Source of the DNA: Aplidium turbinatum
Taxonomy: Eukaryota > Chordata > Ascidiacea > Aplousobranchia > Polyclinidae
Direction: 5' to 3'
Length of the DNA: 64,000 nucleotides
Assembly: GCA_918807975.1 (NCBI GenBank)
Contig: OU964924.1
Coordinates: 18,645,695 to 18,709,694 of the forward strand
In this document: piece after piece, positions 1 through 11,200 of the stretch
How positions within the stretch are numbered: the first letter of the stretch is position 1
How the letters are laid out: each line of letters starts with the position of its first letter
Translations under genes and position numbers: made by a program
Notes under the pieces: model-generated
Told to the model about the DNA's origin: nothing
What the model saw: only the letters and a program-made list of their open reading frames with translations
Database searches by the model: none

Positions 1-491
1 ATAGATTAGTTAAGAGAAACGTAGATCGCGCAAACTTTGCGCTGCTTTTTTCCTTTCTCACTTGTTTCTTCTGATTGAAAAACGAGAGCAAGGGAAGCGA
101 TGCGAATCTTTGCTTCCGCAAGCTTCCAACTTTTTAAAAATTAAAACCGAGATGAAATCATACGGGGACATGAGTTAGAAACTGTTCAATTTGTATTCAG
201 GTAAAGAAATTACGAGATCGTTTTATTGAAAAATATCATCTTCTCTTTTTTCAATTTTGACAGGGGGAAGCAATGCTTCCCTTGCTTCTATTGAGGATAC
301 CCCCCTGAGGGTACCAGTATCCTACTGTATGCTCATGTGCATCAGCACACGGTATAAATGCGATAAGCGTAGCTAAGCGTTCTGTCCAAAAATAATGTTG
401 AATTGCAATTGCGCAAGAATGAGATTTTACTGCGCAAATAGTCTGGTGGTACTGCGCATTTGCTCAGTTGCGCACCTTAGAGGGAACACTG
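1..491. other. Unassigned repeat-derived sequence ending in a hAT-type terminus
   Basis: No gene is seen. The first ~45 bases resemble 31347-31392 (shared TTAG then an ATCGCGCAA core), so this is dispersed repeat sequence. Bases 473-491 read inward as the end of a hAT-like element (CTTAGAGGGAACACTG); the matching opposite terminus of the same family is at 3913. The partner end of this copy is outside the window or lost. Confidence 0.4.
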
Positions 492-1094
492 ATCGGTGGG
501 TTGTGGGCCGTGAGTGCCTTTAAATATTAATCAAAGGGATGGGCATTGGCCTATTGTCACTGTTGCAAATTACTCGGTCGACATTTCTGAATTAGCCTTC
601 CCCCCAGAATTTTTTTTTTCTGGGTGCGCTACTGATTTGCTCATCAAAGTAGGCTATAATGGAAAATTTCTGTCGAGTTTATATTTTTTAACTGCATTAG
701 TAAAGTGCATTAAAATGTCAGATAAACACTTTCAGATGCTTGTGTTTCTTCGTGGAAATTCAAAATAAAACTTGTTTGTTTCGAGTGGTTTATACCGTGT
801 GAGTGTTTGGCACCTAGCAAACAAAATGAGTTTACGCTAGTGTATGCGCTGACGCCGCAACTTTTTTTTCACAAGTTACGTTGACGCATACGGCGTATGG
901 TTTTTCGAACGTTTACGCTGACGGCGTCAATATTTTTGTAAGCGCGTACATCACTGCCTAAACCTAATGAATGGAATAATTCCCCAGCAACAATTACACT
1001 TCAACAATCGGAAACTTCACTTTGTCAATCTCGGTAACCGGCCCTGCATCACGAGCCTCTACTCCAGTGCTCTTCAACCGGGTATACTATATAC
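492..1094. other. No gene seen
   Basis: Only short open frames without recognisable similarity are present. Bases 833-955 hold several short related GACG-containing segments (TTGACGCATACGGCGTATG and similar) that look like decayed repeat sequence. No function is inferred. Confidence 0.4.
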
Positions 1095-1487
1095 TAGGGT
1101 GTTTCATTTTTTCACCATTTTTGAAATTCACAATGCCAGGGGTCCCATCTGGTGGTATTTGGGGTAAAAAGTTTATACCCCAAATTTTTTTCATTTATGA
1201 CGTCATATTGAGGTGGTCCACGAGGTTTGAAACTTTTGGGCCTCAAAGTCTCGAAATTTGGCCGTATCTCCGGAACCGCTCATCATAGATCGACAAAATT
1301 AGTTTCAAAATGCGCAGAAGGGTCGGTTTCCTATACCTGATGTAGAGAATATTAAAGTCTATCTGCTTTAGAAAAAAAGGTATTTCAAAAAATCTGATTT
1401 TCGGTCTATTTTTTCCTGATGAACAGAGATCAGGTGATCAAGATAAGAAGTTTTTCTGTATTTTTTTATCTTGGAATTTGCGCATTA
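1095..1487 (+). repeat. Left arm of long inverted repeat
   Basis: About 393 bp nearly identical in inverse to 42943-43335; I count about a dozen differences. The start TAGGGTG is the same terminus as the element at 2067. The match stops where the two sequences diverge near 1487. Confidence 0.9.
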
Positions 1488-1574
1488 TATAGTCCTTGTT
1501 CGTTTTGCAAGAGATGAAATGGTAATTTGAAGGTATTACTATTATAATATTAATGTAACCGATGAGGAAGAGGT

Positions 1575-1800
1575 ATGCTGCTCACCTGCTTTAGATTAAG
1601 TGTCATTATGGCATTAAGGTCAGGTAAGTCGATGCAAAACTTCAAGGAATTGGAGAGAAATGTGCTTCCCCTGAATTCAGATATAGTCAGTCACTATTTT
1701 TACTTGAGGAAGAAAGTAGCCGAAACTAATCCTAAGTTTTTGAAGAAAATACCCCATTTCAAAGATTCGAAAGATGAACTGCTGAAAGATGTAGTTCCCG
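1575..1800 (+). pseudogene. N-terminal fragment of a transposon-type protein, unplaced family
   Basis: The open frame reads a short N-terminal-like block containing LPLNSDIVSHYFYLR followed by a charged segment (KKVAETNPKFLKKIPHF). This resembles, from memory, the N-terminus of multicopy uncharacterised transposon-type proteins in invertebrates whose C-terminal part is seen at 2589-3116. It lies directly inside the left inverted repeat arm and stops being coding-like where the GTTGGC tandem repeats begin. No catalytic residues are visible. Family assignment is weak; it may be the first exon of an element whose remainder is displaced. Confidence 0.3.
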
Positions 1801-2066
1801 CACAACAACGTGTCGTTGGACCATCGGAAACGTTCCGTTGGCCCTCTGTTGGTTTCCGACGTTGACGCATAAGATATTTGGCCAGCGGGCCAACGTGGGC
1901 GAATCGTCAGTCACAAAAATCGGTTGGCTAAACGTCGATCCCTCGGTGGCGCACTGTTGGCCAACCATTTGCCACCTGCGACCAACACTTTCGTTGGTTC
2001 GACGTGGGATCCACGACGCAATTTACAACTATCCTCACTGTGGCGAAAAAAGGCTTGGCTAATCGT
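1795..2066 (+). repeat. GTTGGC-rich tandem repeat, left part
   Basis: One unit of ~140 bp (about 1930-2066) plus degenerate sequence upstream. The unit contains GCACTGTTGGCCAAC, CGTTGGTTCGACGTGGGATC and ACGCAATTTACAACTATCCTC. The array continues at 4316-4610, so the element 2067-4315 was inserted into it. Confidence 0.7.
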
Positions 2067-2588
2067 TAGGGTGGCTCTTATTTGGCAAAAAATGAAAAAA
2101 ATTTGAATTTTGTGTGGGACACCCTTTTAAAAGGTGAGGTTGTCAGAAAAAATAACTCCTGCAAAAAATTTTTGAATTTGAAATTGATTTAGAGGTGGCC
2201 CTCCCCCCCTAAAGTTTTGCTCCCTCCTCCAAAATACCAAATCTGCATATCTCAAAAACTGCTTGAGCTAGAGATACGGTTTTTGTGTCAAAAGATGCAG
2301 AAAGCATGATTTCCTATATGCTTTGTGAACAGTGATTGCGTCTATCTTGAGTAGAAAAGCAGTTATTTAGAAAAAACCTGTTTTCGGTATTCTAGCACAA
2401 AACAGTGCTAAACAAGTATTGTGGCCCAAGCTATTCAATAAACAAAGTTCATAAACTAACCGGTAAAACTGGTAAAGCAATAAACGAAATAAGTATTCCT
2501 AAACTTTAATGCATTCATGCATAGCTAAAATGCCCGTTTTGTATTATATTCCTTGGAGAAACTCCTGAGCGTGGAATCCGCTTTCAAG

Positions 2589-3116
2589 CTTCAGGTGCTA
2601 TGCATCGCACTTGTTGGATGGCAAAGGCGATTTATGCAAAAAGCTTGGTGTGCATTTATGGTATCTGTCCGAAGAAATGGTTGGACTAGCCTTGTTTGAC
2701 TCTCGATTGTCTGTGGAAAGTAAAAAGCTAATGGTGGCAACCATGTTAGATGAAACAGGAGAACGTCCACCAAGGAGACCAAGCATCAAAGTAGATGCGT
2801 TTCTTAGCAATAAGGGTCTAGAACAGTATTGCACCTCTAATTCAAAATGGCTTCTTCAGCTGTTGGGTGAAGATGAAGCAATAATTATACTTTCAAAGGA
2901 TCCTGCTCATTGGACTGAAGATGGTGCATTTATTCAAGCTTTACACATGGCAAAGGGACTTTCAGTAGTCAATGACAGAGCAGAGAGAGGAGTTGCTCTA
3001 AGTCTAATCCAGGATTTTAACAAAATCTTAACTGAAGATGAGTACCAACTTCAGTTTCTTTTGCAAGTTGTTACTGAACACAGAAAACTGTTTCCAAATT
3101 CCAACAAGAACAATAT
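2589..3116 (+). pseudogene. C-terminal fragment of a transposase-like protein
   Basis: The open part (from 2611) reads HLWYLSEEMVGLALFD near its start and VVNDRAERGVA, then LIQDFNKILTEDEYQLQFLL, near its end. Immediately before it, in another frame, bases 2590-2635 read GAMHRTCWMAKAIYA. From memory both motifs belong to one multicopy uncharacterised protein family of arthropods, cnidarians and other invertebrates, in which roughly 60 residues separate them; here they are adjacent and out of frame, so an internal deletion with a frameshift has occurred. The similarity ends around FPNSNKNN. Its place inside a TIR element supports a transposase role, but no catalytic triad is present in this part. 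Confidence 0.55.
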
Positions 3117-3209
3117 TGTCTATTCTTCTTCGTTTAAACCTTCTTTGTTACTCCAGGGGTCAAGGGCTCTGTCTTTTACCACTCTTGGGCAGTGGCGATG
3201 CGGTTTAGA

Positions 3210-3845
3210 TGCTTGAGCAGGTGTCGAGCAGCAATCCTTTGATTCGTCCATTGATTCGTCATCCAGTTCAAGCAGACCACGCACACCATTTGGCGCAGTT
3301 ACAGATGGTGTGGTCTGTGGTTTGTTCCTCTTTGCCACACTCACAGATTGCGGATGGAGCCATCCCCAATTTGTGCATGTTGGTGCGAAATAGTCTGACT
3401 CCAGTAGGCTAGCCCAGTACGCAGGCGGTTGAGCCGCACCCAGGCCTTCCTTGGCAAATTATGCATTCCGGTTGGATGGGGGCTGGTGTCGGAGATACAA
3501 CTTTAGAGTCTTGAGGAGTTCTTCTTCCACTCTGAGCTCCATTTGCTGTTCTCCCAGGTAGCCGCGCTGATGGATTGGTCTTCAGCGGTTTTCATCAGAA
3601 GTTGTGCGTCACATACAAATGGGTGTCTCGATTTCAGTTGCCGAGGATGCTCGATTGCTCGCTCACAGACTCGTAGAGATTTGAGTGGAGCAAGTGGTTG
3701 GGGTTCGTAGTGCGGCGAGAAAGAGACAGGATGGCTTCTTCGCGACGAAACTCAGCTGGTTGGTTGCCTGCAAGGACAGGGAAATTGTCCAATGGTGTAG
3801 GTCGCAGACATCCTGTCACGATGCGCAAGGCAATATGTGAAATAT
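3210..3845 (-). pseudogene. 3' fragment of a CR1/Jockey-like LINE
   Basis: Read on the minus strand, 3838-3640 gives LRIVTGCLRPTPLDNF followed by a block ending EFRREEAILSLSRR, and 3390-3320 gives GMAPSAICECGKEEQTTDH. The same two blocks occur in the same order at 46940-47440, and the second also at 36780-36930. They are the region after the reverse transcriptase and a terminal CxC...H zinc-knuckle-like motif of a non-LTR retrotransposon. Stops and frame changes separate the blocks, so this is a dead 5'-truncated copy. It sits inside the 2067-4315 transposon, so it arrived after that element or was carried in it. Confidence 0.7.
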
Positions 3846-3912
3846 TGTCGATAATATCGCTTCTTCCAGTATGATCCTGACCAGAATTACATTTTGATAT
3901 GAATATCGTTAC

Positions 3913-3936
3913 CAGTGTTCCCTCTAAGGTGCAAAA
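3913..3936 (+). mobile_element. hAT-type terminus
   Basis: CAGTGTTCCCTCTAAGGTGC is the inverse of the terminus at 473-491. Only the end itself is recognised; no partner end with a matching 8-bp duplication was found nearby. Confidence 0.35.
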
Positions 3937-4315
3937 ATTAAGACAAAAAAACGAAATTTTGTAGACGGTTTCGTGGTCACAAAAAAGGTTGTAAAATCAA
4001 GATTTGGTCAAAGGCGTTTTTTCTAAATAACTGCTTTTCTACTCAAGATAGATGCATTCAATGTTCAGAAAGCAGATAGAAAACCATGTTTTCTGCATCT
4101 TTTAACACAAAAACTGTATCTCTAGCTCAATTGGTTTTCGAGATACGCAGATTTGGTATTTCGAGGGAGGGCACAGAACTTTAGGGGGGGAGGGCCACCT
4201 CTAAATCAACTTCAAATTAAAAAAAAATTTGCAAGAGTTATTTTTTCTGACAACCTCACCATTTGAAAGGGTGTCCCAAGCAAAATTCAAAAACTCAATT
4301 TTAAGAGCCACCCTA

Positions 4316-4610
4316 CTAATCGTAGACCCAACGTTGATGCACTGTTGGCCAACCCTTTCCCGACCATTTGCCACCTGCGACTAAACGCTTTCGTTGGTTC
4401 GACGTGGGATCCACGACGCAATTTACAACTATCCTCCGTGGCAAAAAAGAGTTGTTTAATGGTGGAACCAACGTTGGTGCACTGTTGGCCAACCTACGAC
4501 CAAACACTTTCGTTGGGTCGACGTGGAATCAATGACGCAATTTACAATCATCTCCTCTGTGGCGAAAACGATTTGGTTACTCGTGGGCCTAGCGTTGGCC
4601 ATCCATCCAT
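4316..4610 (+). repeat. GTTGGC-rich tandem repeat, right part
   Basis: Two further ~140-bp units, about 4324-4462 and 4463-4600, each with a GCACTGTTGGCCAAC-type start, a TTCGACGTGG segment and an ACGCAATTTACAA segment. Together with 1930-2066 they form one array of at least three units, split by the 2067-4315 transposon. Confidence 0.75.
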
Positions 4611-4621
4611 TTTTTTTTTTT

Positions 4622-4761
4622 TCAACTCAATAACTTACTTCGGTCACAAGCACGTTTTTAACGTTCGCGTTTTGTCGCTTCTACCTTTTTCTCGACCTTT
4701 GCTATGTTGACGTGTATTGTTTTGATATGATGGTCAGAAATAAAAAACAACTGAACTGAAC
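4622..4761 (+). repeat. Retroposon 3' end with pentanucleotide tail
   Basis: This 140-bp stretch is repeated in inverse at 58581-58717 and its terminal part again in inverse at about 8115-8160 and 52025-52075. On the plus strand it ends in GGTCAGAAATAAAAAACAA followed by repeated CTGAA units. Tails of short tandem repeats are usual for LINEs of the RTE/CR1 type and their SINE partners, so this is probably the 3' end of such a family. No coding part is attached. Confidence 0.6.
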
Positions 4762-5007
4762 ATTTGTTAATCTACGATCAAACGCTCACATTCTACTTTG
4801 ACAAGGGATAGACATAACGACCTTACCAAACCGAAAAAGTTTTTAAACTTTGACCACATGGTGGCGTGTACTTAACCCTTTCAGTCATGAATTATTTTTT
4901 TTCATATTTTTTTTGATTTTTTATGCAATTCTGACTAAATTGAGTACACTGAACATCATTAACCACATTTTGGATTCCAAAAATTTTTACTTCGGCAGAA
5001 ATTGCTT

Positions 5008-5023
5008 GTATCAAATATGATAC
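5008..5023. promoter_or_regulatory. Subterminal palindrome GTATC-N6-GATAC, copy 1
   Basis: Same half-sites and same 6-base spacer as two copies near the other end of the piggyBac element. Candidate transposase binding site; inferred only from repetition and position. Confidence 0.45.
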
Positions 5024-5293
5024 AATATGACTACATGGGTGCAAAATGACAAAATTGTGTCTTACAACAAAACATGGAATAAGTAAGGAATGGTAATATT
5101 TTGCTAACATACATATTAACTATTAAACTAAAACACATGATGACATGCTCTTGCTTTTTTTACCCTCCCCCTACAGTCAGCTCTCCCCCAAAACAGCACC
5201 CAACATTTGTCGAATACCCCTTTGATTATCCACAATAGGAAGGACAAGGTAAAAAAATGATCACAACTAACATGTCACATATACACAATAAAT

Positions 5294-7036
5294 TTACAAT
5301 GAATGAAACTGAAGAAAACAGTTTCTACTTTTGTTCAGACATAAGGAAACTTTGCATTTTATGCAAAATACATAGGAAAATGCATTTTCACATCCTGGAC
5401 ATTTGCATCTTTGCCTTTCCGTTCTCCACTCAGGGAAGTGGCCAACTCCATCAGACCTCACTTCATCTTGAGGAACATATTGCAATGTTTTTCGTGGTCT
5501 ACCTGGTGTCAATTTGAAAAGAGTATTAGTGCCACATTTTATCAAGCATTCAGCAATGCTGAATCTAAATTGTAGAAGAGAGGCCATGCCTGACTTAGGT
5601 TGCCCAGATGACTCAAAGTCTTTTTTATATTGCAACCATGATGTGACCACTGCTAAATCCACAAAGTGGAAAATGACACGCAATGTCCACTTTTTAGACT
5701 TGATGTGGATCCTATACAAAGACAGCAAGAAGTCTAATTTATCAACTCCTCCCATGCTTTTGTTGTACTCCAAAACAGGAAGGGGGCATGGGACTTCCAC
5801 TTCTTTTTTCTTTGCTTTGTCAATACGTGATGCATACCTCTTTTCAGTTTCCCAATCGTAAGCAGAAGACAACATATTTACTATAGAATTGTCATTCCAG
5901 CGAACCAAACACATCTTCCCATCAGATGATGTGCAGCCATCCATTGCACCCCTACCTTCCTTAGCAAGTTCTTGCTTAGTTTTGATGGGTAACTTTCCGA
6001 CCCTGTTACATCTCACTGTTCCTGTTGAATATATTCCATTTTCCAACAGCTGATGCACTAGGTTTGGTGAAGTAAAAAAATTATCAAAGAAAAGTCTGTA
6101 ATTGGAAAAAGATGGCAACCGGCCTTGTGATAATGTCATTACCACACCTCCAGAAATGCCCAAGTGAGCATGCTCCTCTGGAAGATTGGTGGATTTTCCT
6201 TGATATACCATGAAATTATATGGTATTCCCGATTCTCCACAAAGAAAAAACAACTTGATTCCCCATGGATTGGGTTTTCCTTTCATATATTGCTTCAAGT
6301 TAAGCCTTCCTTTGAAAGGAATGAGCTGTTCGTCAACACACACTCTCTTCTCTGGTGTTACTTCCATGAGAGTCTTCAAATACTCATTCATAATTGGTCG
6401 CACTTTCCAGAACTTATCTGTTTCTTTTTCATTATTCTGCATATTATCAACACAATGGAGATTTGTGCGTAAAGTGCTGAATCGATTGAATGGCATAGTA
6501 TCCGCAATCAATGGATAGCGTCGTACTTTATTCCAATATTGGCGAAGCTGGGGGTATTGGATGCTACCCATCTCAATATGCATTCCAAAAAAAGTTTTGA
6601 GTTCCAGAGGAGTTGTTTTCAAATCTGTTCCTTTTTGTTGAAAGTGGTACATGTTTGTTTTTATGCTGAGTTGTTCAAAAAAATCATCGCTGATAAATTT
6701 AGAAAAATATGAGTAAGGTGACATTGGTTATGAAAAAAAGTCATTCTCCAATTCTTCAACCGGTGCACTTGACGTAAAATTGGATTTTACCCATGTAATT
6801 TTTGAATTAGTGTTTTTGCTTTTTTTAGCAGGTGGTTCTTTGTCATGCTCAATATTTTCACTATCTTCATTTAGTAGAGCTTCACTATGGCTGTTGTCGT
6901 TGGAACTAACTTGCAAGTCTTCTAATACACCATCATCCTCACCATCTGATAAGCCATCCATATCTGACTCATCACCAAACTCCACCTCGCTAAGCATTCG
7001 TGCAACTTCAGCTGCATTTCTTTTATTACTCGCCAT
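5294..7036 (-). pseudogene. piggyBac transposase with one in-frame stop
   Basis: From ATG at 7036 the frame reads an acidic N-terminus (MASNKRNAAEVARMLSEVEF and a run rich in D, E and S), then meets TAA at 6728-6730 and continues in the same frame for 477 codons. The downstream part carries the DDE_Tnp_1_7 transposase core: VCVDEQLIPFKGR (first Asp, ~residue 131 counted from the ATG at 6724), LFFDNFFTS (second, ~214) and NKSMGGVDKLD (third, ~328). It ends with a cysteine-rich domain (CKCPGC...CIKCKVSLC). Total length of ~580 codons is normal for the family. A 3' splice-like TTGCAG lies shortly upstream of the ATG, so a 5' noncoding exon is possible. With only one stop, inactivation looks recent; a shorter protein could start at 6724. 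Confidence 0.88.
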
Positions 7037-7048
7037 TATAGAAATAAG

Positions 7049-7517
7049 ATCATTTGCATAACAAGCCTGCAATGAGTACAAACAACATGTGAAAAGTTTA
7101 GAAATTCCAAAAAATATAAATTGGAAGCCGAAGAAAAATATGGTATGATATTTCAATATGATTTCATTTAGGTCAATAATATAGGTCATGTGAGATGTTG
7201 GCTATCATAGTTCAATATTCAGTTCATTGCTACTATGGTGGTAAGATACATTTAGTTTTCCTTACTGTTACAAAACAGCTAAATTCATCATTTGCATAAC
7301 AAGCCTGCAATGAGTACAAACAACATGTGAAAAGTTTAGAATTTCCAAAAAATAGAAATTGGAAGCCGAAGAAAAATATGGCATGATATTTCAATATGAT
7401 TTCATTTTTATAGGTCATGTGAGATGTTGGCTATCATAGTTCAATATTCAGTTCATTGCTACTATGGTGGTAAGATACATTTAGTTTTCCTTACTGTTAC
7501 AAAAAAGCTAAATTCAC
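7049..7517. repeat. Tandem direct duplication, two units of ~235 bp
   Basis: 7049-7286 and 7287-7517 are near-identical direct copies (shared start ATCATTTGCATAACAAGCC, shared end AGCTAAATTCA). The duplication lies within the piggyBac element, just upstream of the transposase start, and the first unit begins inside the presumed 5' leader. Confidence 0.9.
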
Positions 7518-7577
7518 AAGATGCTCATGTGCAACCAGCAATCTTTCATTCATATGCCACAACCATTGAGTCATTCT

Positions 7578-7593
7578 GTATCATATCTGATAC
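7578..7593. promoter_or_regulatory. Subterminal palindrome GTATC-N6-GATAC, copy 2
   Basis: Spacer ATATCT. It lies ~355 bp inside the right end of the piggyBac element. Confidence 0.45.
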
Positions 7594-7916
7594 ACATGTC
7601 AAAAAGTATCTATATTTTATGAGAATCTAGTCTAAAACCAGCAAAATAACATGATACGAAGTCTCTAATGTCTCTACACTACAAATAAAAACATTTTAAG
7701 CTATTTACAACTGTACAAATGGAAATACAGAGCTAAGTTGACATGCACATACACTACCTCAACAAACTTGTACTTTGACCTCTGGCAACTCTTGCCAAAC
7801 CGGGAATTGCTAATCACGGTTGATTGAATTTCAATCCAATACGCATTCAGGCGTGATACAAAGTGAGTTGACAAATAAAAAATGATTAGGGGCTGCAAGA
7901 CAAGACTTTGAAAAAT

Positions 7917-7932
7917 GTATCTTATATGATAC
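7917..7932. promoter_or_regulatory. Subterminal palindrome GTATC-N6-GATAC, copy 3
   Basis: Spacer TTATAT. It ends 16 bp inside the right terminus of the piggyBac element; copy 1 is 132 bp inside the left terminus, so the arrangement is asymmetric. Confidence 0.45.
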
Positions 7933-7952
7933 AGAATGAATGAAAGGGTTAA

Positions 7953-8203
7953 CTCACTTTTTTCGAGTTCATCTGTGCTGATAATGATGACCACAAAGAC
8001 GTGGGATCGAGGCCTCAATTCGCAGTAAACCTTATCACCTATCATTCCACTCGGTACAACATTGCTAGAAAAGGCATTCATACAAGCAAAAAGTAGGACA
8101 GATGGCAGTTAAGTTTGTTTTTATTTCTAACCATCACAGCAAAAACAAAAAACATGCTAAATATAACAGCGGTCCAGAAAAGGGCATAAGAGGCAAATTG
8201 AAA
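7953..8203. other. Short interval with a coding-like minus-strand block and a retroposon tail
   Basis: Minus-strand bases 8081-7955 read NAFSSNVVPSGMIGDKVYCE and continue openly to the piggyBac junction. The composition looks coding, but I recognise no family and see no clear splice sites. Bases 8115-8160 match the retroposon end at 58581 in part. Confidence 0.25.
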
Positions 8204-11200
8204 TCAAATTTCCTGTCTTCCTCTTCTCAAACGCCCACCATCCCAATCTCTTGCGTATTTCAACCAGTCTGAAATAGCGGCATCGATATTTGAATTTGTT
8301 GCTGTGGACAAGTTGTGGGTTATTCGTACTCCATCTAAAAATAATAATGTATCTAAAAAGTAAATCTCATCTATGTTTTTTTTATTACACTTAGATATAT
8401 CTCACTTTTTATTATTTTGTTTTTCTGAACTCATATGGTCACACTGAGCCGGTTTTATGAAACTTTTTGTCTTGCTGAATTATTCCTTTATGACATCACA
8501 ATTTCATTTTGCTTATTGTCTTTAAGACTACAGTACTGTACCTAATTTCAAAGTTTGAGAAACTTTTCAGGTCTTGAATTTGCTAAAGTTTTAATCGCCC
8601 TTATTGCAAGTGTTAATAACATTGTACGCACGTTTTTTTTTGTAAAACAAAGAGAAACTGAGAAAAAAAGAGCAGTAGGCTATGCATGCATTTTTTTTTA
8701 TCGTATCCTTGCTTTTGATTAATTTTTTCTAAATTCGTGCGACGTCATACTGAGCCGGTTTCCTGTAATTTTTGCCTTGCTGAGTCTTTTATGCCATCAC
8801 TTTTTTTTAATGCTTTTAAGACTCTCAAAGCAAAAGTTTAGGAAACTTGTCAGCTTTTAGATTTCGATAACCTTCTCGCGGTTCACCCTGTCAGTACTGA
8901 TTTTTCAGGAAGCTAATCATCGTCTAGGCTTGCGGGCTGACAGCCGCATAAACACCGAGTGGGTGGTAAAAGGATAAACCCTCGGCCCAACCTCGGAAAG
9001 ATGTCTAACTTTCAACAAGCACCTTCAAGGCCCAACACTATACCATGGGAAATCACCATCGGCACATGGAATGTACGAGGCCTTAATGCTGAAACCAAAA
9101 AGCAAATTCTGGGCAAAGACTGCCAAAGCTACAATATTGACCTCTTATGCATTCAAGAAACCAAAATCAAGGACCACCAAGAAGTCAACTTACAAACAGG
9201 GCACAAACTTGTCCTGCTGCAACAAAACAAATCAGTTCATTATGGCTTGGGATTTATTATTGGCCAAAGACTGATCAACCACGTTGTGAACTATAAGTAC
9301 GTTAGCGACAGAATTGCAACTATGGACCTCGCTATTCCAACTCGAAATGGTAGTCTAACAAAAATGCGACTGATCAACGCCTATGGACCAACCTCTGAAA
9401 GAGCAGCAGAAACACCAGAAAATCTTGAAAATTTCTATGCAGAACTTCACACTGCTAGCTCCACCCCCGCTAACTGGCTTACTTTTATATGTGGCGACAT
9501 GAACTCCAAACTCGGAAAGCTTACCCAAGATGACATTAACACGGGCCTAAACGCATGCCTGGGCAGTTACGGCACTGGCCAACGCAATCTGAACGGTAAT
9601 GCACTCATGGATTTCCTTTCTGCCAATGGTTACTTTGCTAGCAACACTGCCTTTCAACACCCAAGCAGACACCGCACTACCTGGACGGGATTTATTAAAG
9701 ATCCAAACAACCCCAACTTAAGTAAGCCTATTTACAACCAAATTGACTACGTCATCTGTCAACAGAAAGCACGCCCTCTAGCCTACTACAAAACGCAAGG
9801 TCTTTTGCAGGCACGGACCTAAACTCTGACCACAAGCTTGTTTCCACGAAACTAAGAATTGATAAAATTCATTTAATTCACAAACGCCATCCAAAGAAAT
9901 CCAAGCAACAGAGAATCAACATCCATCGTCTGAGAGATGATCGAAAGACCCAGCAATCATATAGGAAAATTCTGAAGAATATGTTGAGCGAATTAGACCG
10001 CAACGATGATCCAAACACAACTATAAACCATCTACTTGACTGCATGAAAGTTTCAGCCATAAAAGCTGCCGGCATCACAAGAAGCAACCCACCACAACAT
10101 ACGTTTGATCAACAAGTAGCAGATCTGTCCAAACAACAAAAAGCCTTAAGGCTACAAATTTATCAAAGCACAAACAACATGGAACGCTCTAACCTCCGAA
10201 AGAAACGTACAAACATCCTACACAGCATATCTAAAAGATTAAAGGAGGTTGCAATAGAAAAAGCCAACTCTTTGGCAGAAGAAATATCCGCATCTGAAGA
10301 CAGCAGTAAAATGTTCCAAGCAGCAAAACTACTTAAAGCGAGAAAGCCTCCTACCCCCATCATGATTCAAGATGTCAATGGCAGTTTTGTGCTCTCAGAC
10401 AAAAGCAAAGTAGAGATTGTAAGAAAATGGTTTCAGCAACAATTTACAGATTCAGATGATGAACCAATACAACCATTCACCGGAGAAGCAAGACCCTTGC
10501 AAACACCAATAACCATTGAGGAAGTGTCTGCAGCAATTTCTTCTTTGAAAAACCGTCGTGCTGCTGGCCCTGATAACGTCAACAACGAACTCTTCAAATT
10601 CTCCAAAGACATAACCTCCGGTTTAATATCACAGACTATTAATGAATCTTTCAAACAACACAAACCAGTAGACACCATCGGCGAAGGCATACTAATTGCT
10701 ATACCAAAACCCAAGAAACCAAAAGGACCACCAGCTAATCTTCGACCCATTGTGCTCCTCAATAGCATCAGAAAAATCCTCTCCATCATCATTTTGCATC
10801 GGATTAGAGACAAAATTGACAGCTTCACTGGACCCTTCCAAAGCGGTTTCAAACGTGGCAGAAGCTGTGCTGACATTGTCTGGGCACAACGTATGCTCGT
10901 TTCAGTGGTAATGGCTAGAAAATGGGACTTCCACAAAATGGGAATAGATATGTCCAAAGCCTTAGACACCATCAAACGCAAAAAAATCCTTCAAATTTTA
11001 GACCAAGCTGGCTGTGATGAAGATGAACTGCGACTAACCCGCGCCCTGCTAGCTGGCACGAAACTGTATGTGCGCATTAACAACGAAATATCCGCAAACT
11101 TTGAGACTACCATCGGTTCCCCTCAAGGAGACAGCCTCTCCCCAATACTCTTCACCTGCTACCTATCTGCAGCATTGAGCTCAGTGCGAGAGCAGTCCTC

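Larger units (their letters stand above)
2067..4315. mobile_element. 2.25-kb TIR DNA transposon, decayed, 8-bp target duplication
   Basis: Termini are inverted repeats of ~310-320 bp (2067-2386 and 4010-4315) starting TAGGGTGGCTCTTA. The direct repeat CTAATCGT stands at 2059-2066 and again at 4316-4323, a perfect 8-bp target-site duplication. Inside are a transposase-like C-terminal fragment (2589-3116, plus strand) and a LINE fragment (3210-3845, minus strand). The TAGGGTG ends and duplication length tie it to the 1095/43335 arms. I cannot place it in a named superfamily; 8-bp duplications occur in hAT and several others. Confidence 0.8.
4876..7948 (-). mobile_element. piggyBac transposon, structurally complete
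   Basis: The ends are CCCTTTCAGTCATGA and the inverse of ATGAATGAAAGGG, matching at about 12 of the first 13 bases, and both are flanked by TTAA (4872-4875 and 7949-7952), the piggyBac target site. The element is 3,073 bp and holds one transposase gene on the minus strand. Three copies of GTATC-N6-GATAC lie in the subterminal regions (5008-5023, 7578-7593, 7917-7932). A 238-bp direct duplication lies upstream of the transposase start. It inserted 255 bp beyond the stop codon of the DUF4806-like gene. Confidence 0.92.

Noticed and set aside
5257-6518. Plus-strand open frames across 5257-6518
   Set aside because: They are shadows of the minus-strand piggyBac transposase.
10433-10981. 182-codon minus-strand open frame
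   Set aside because: It is antisense to the LINE reverse transcriptase and has no motif of its own.
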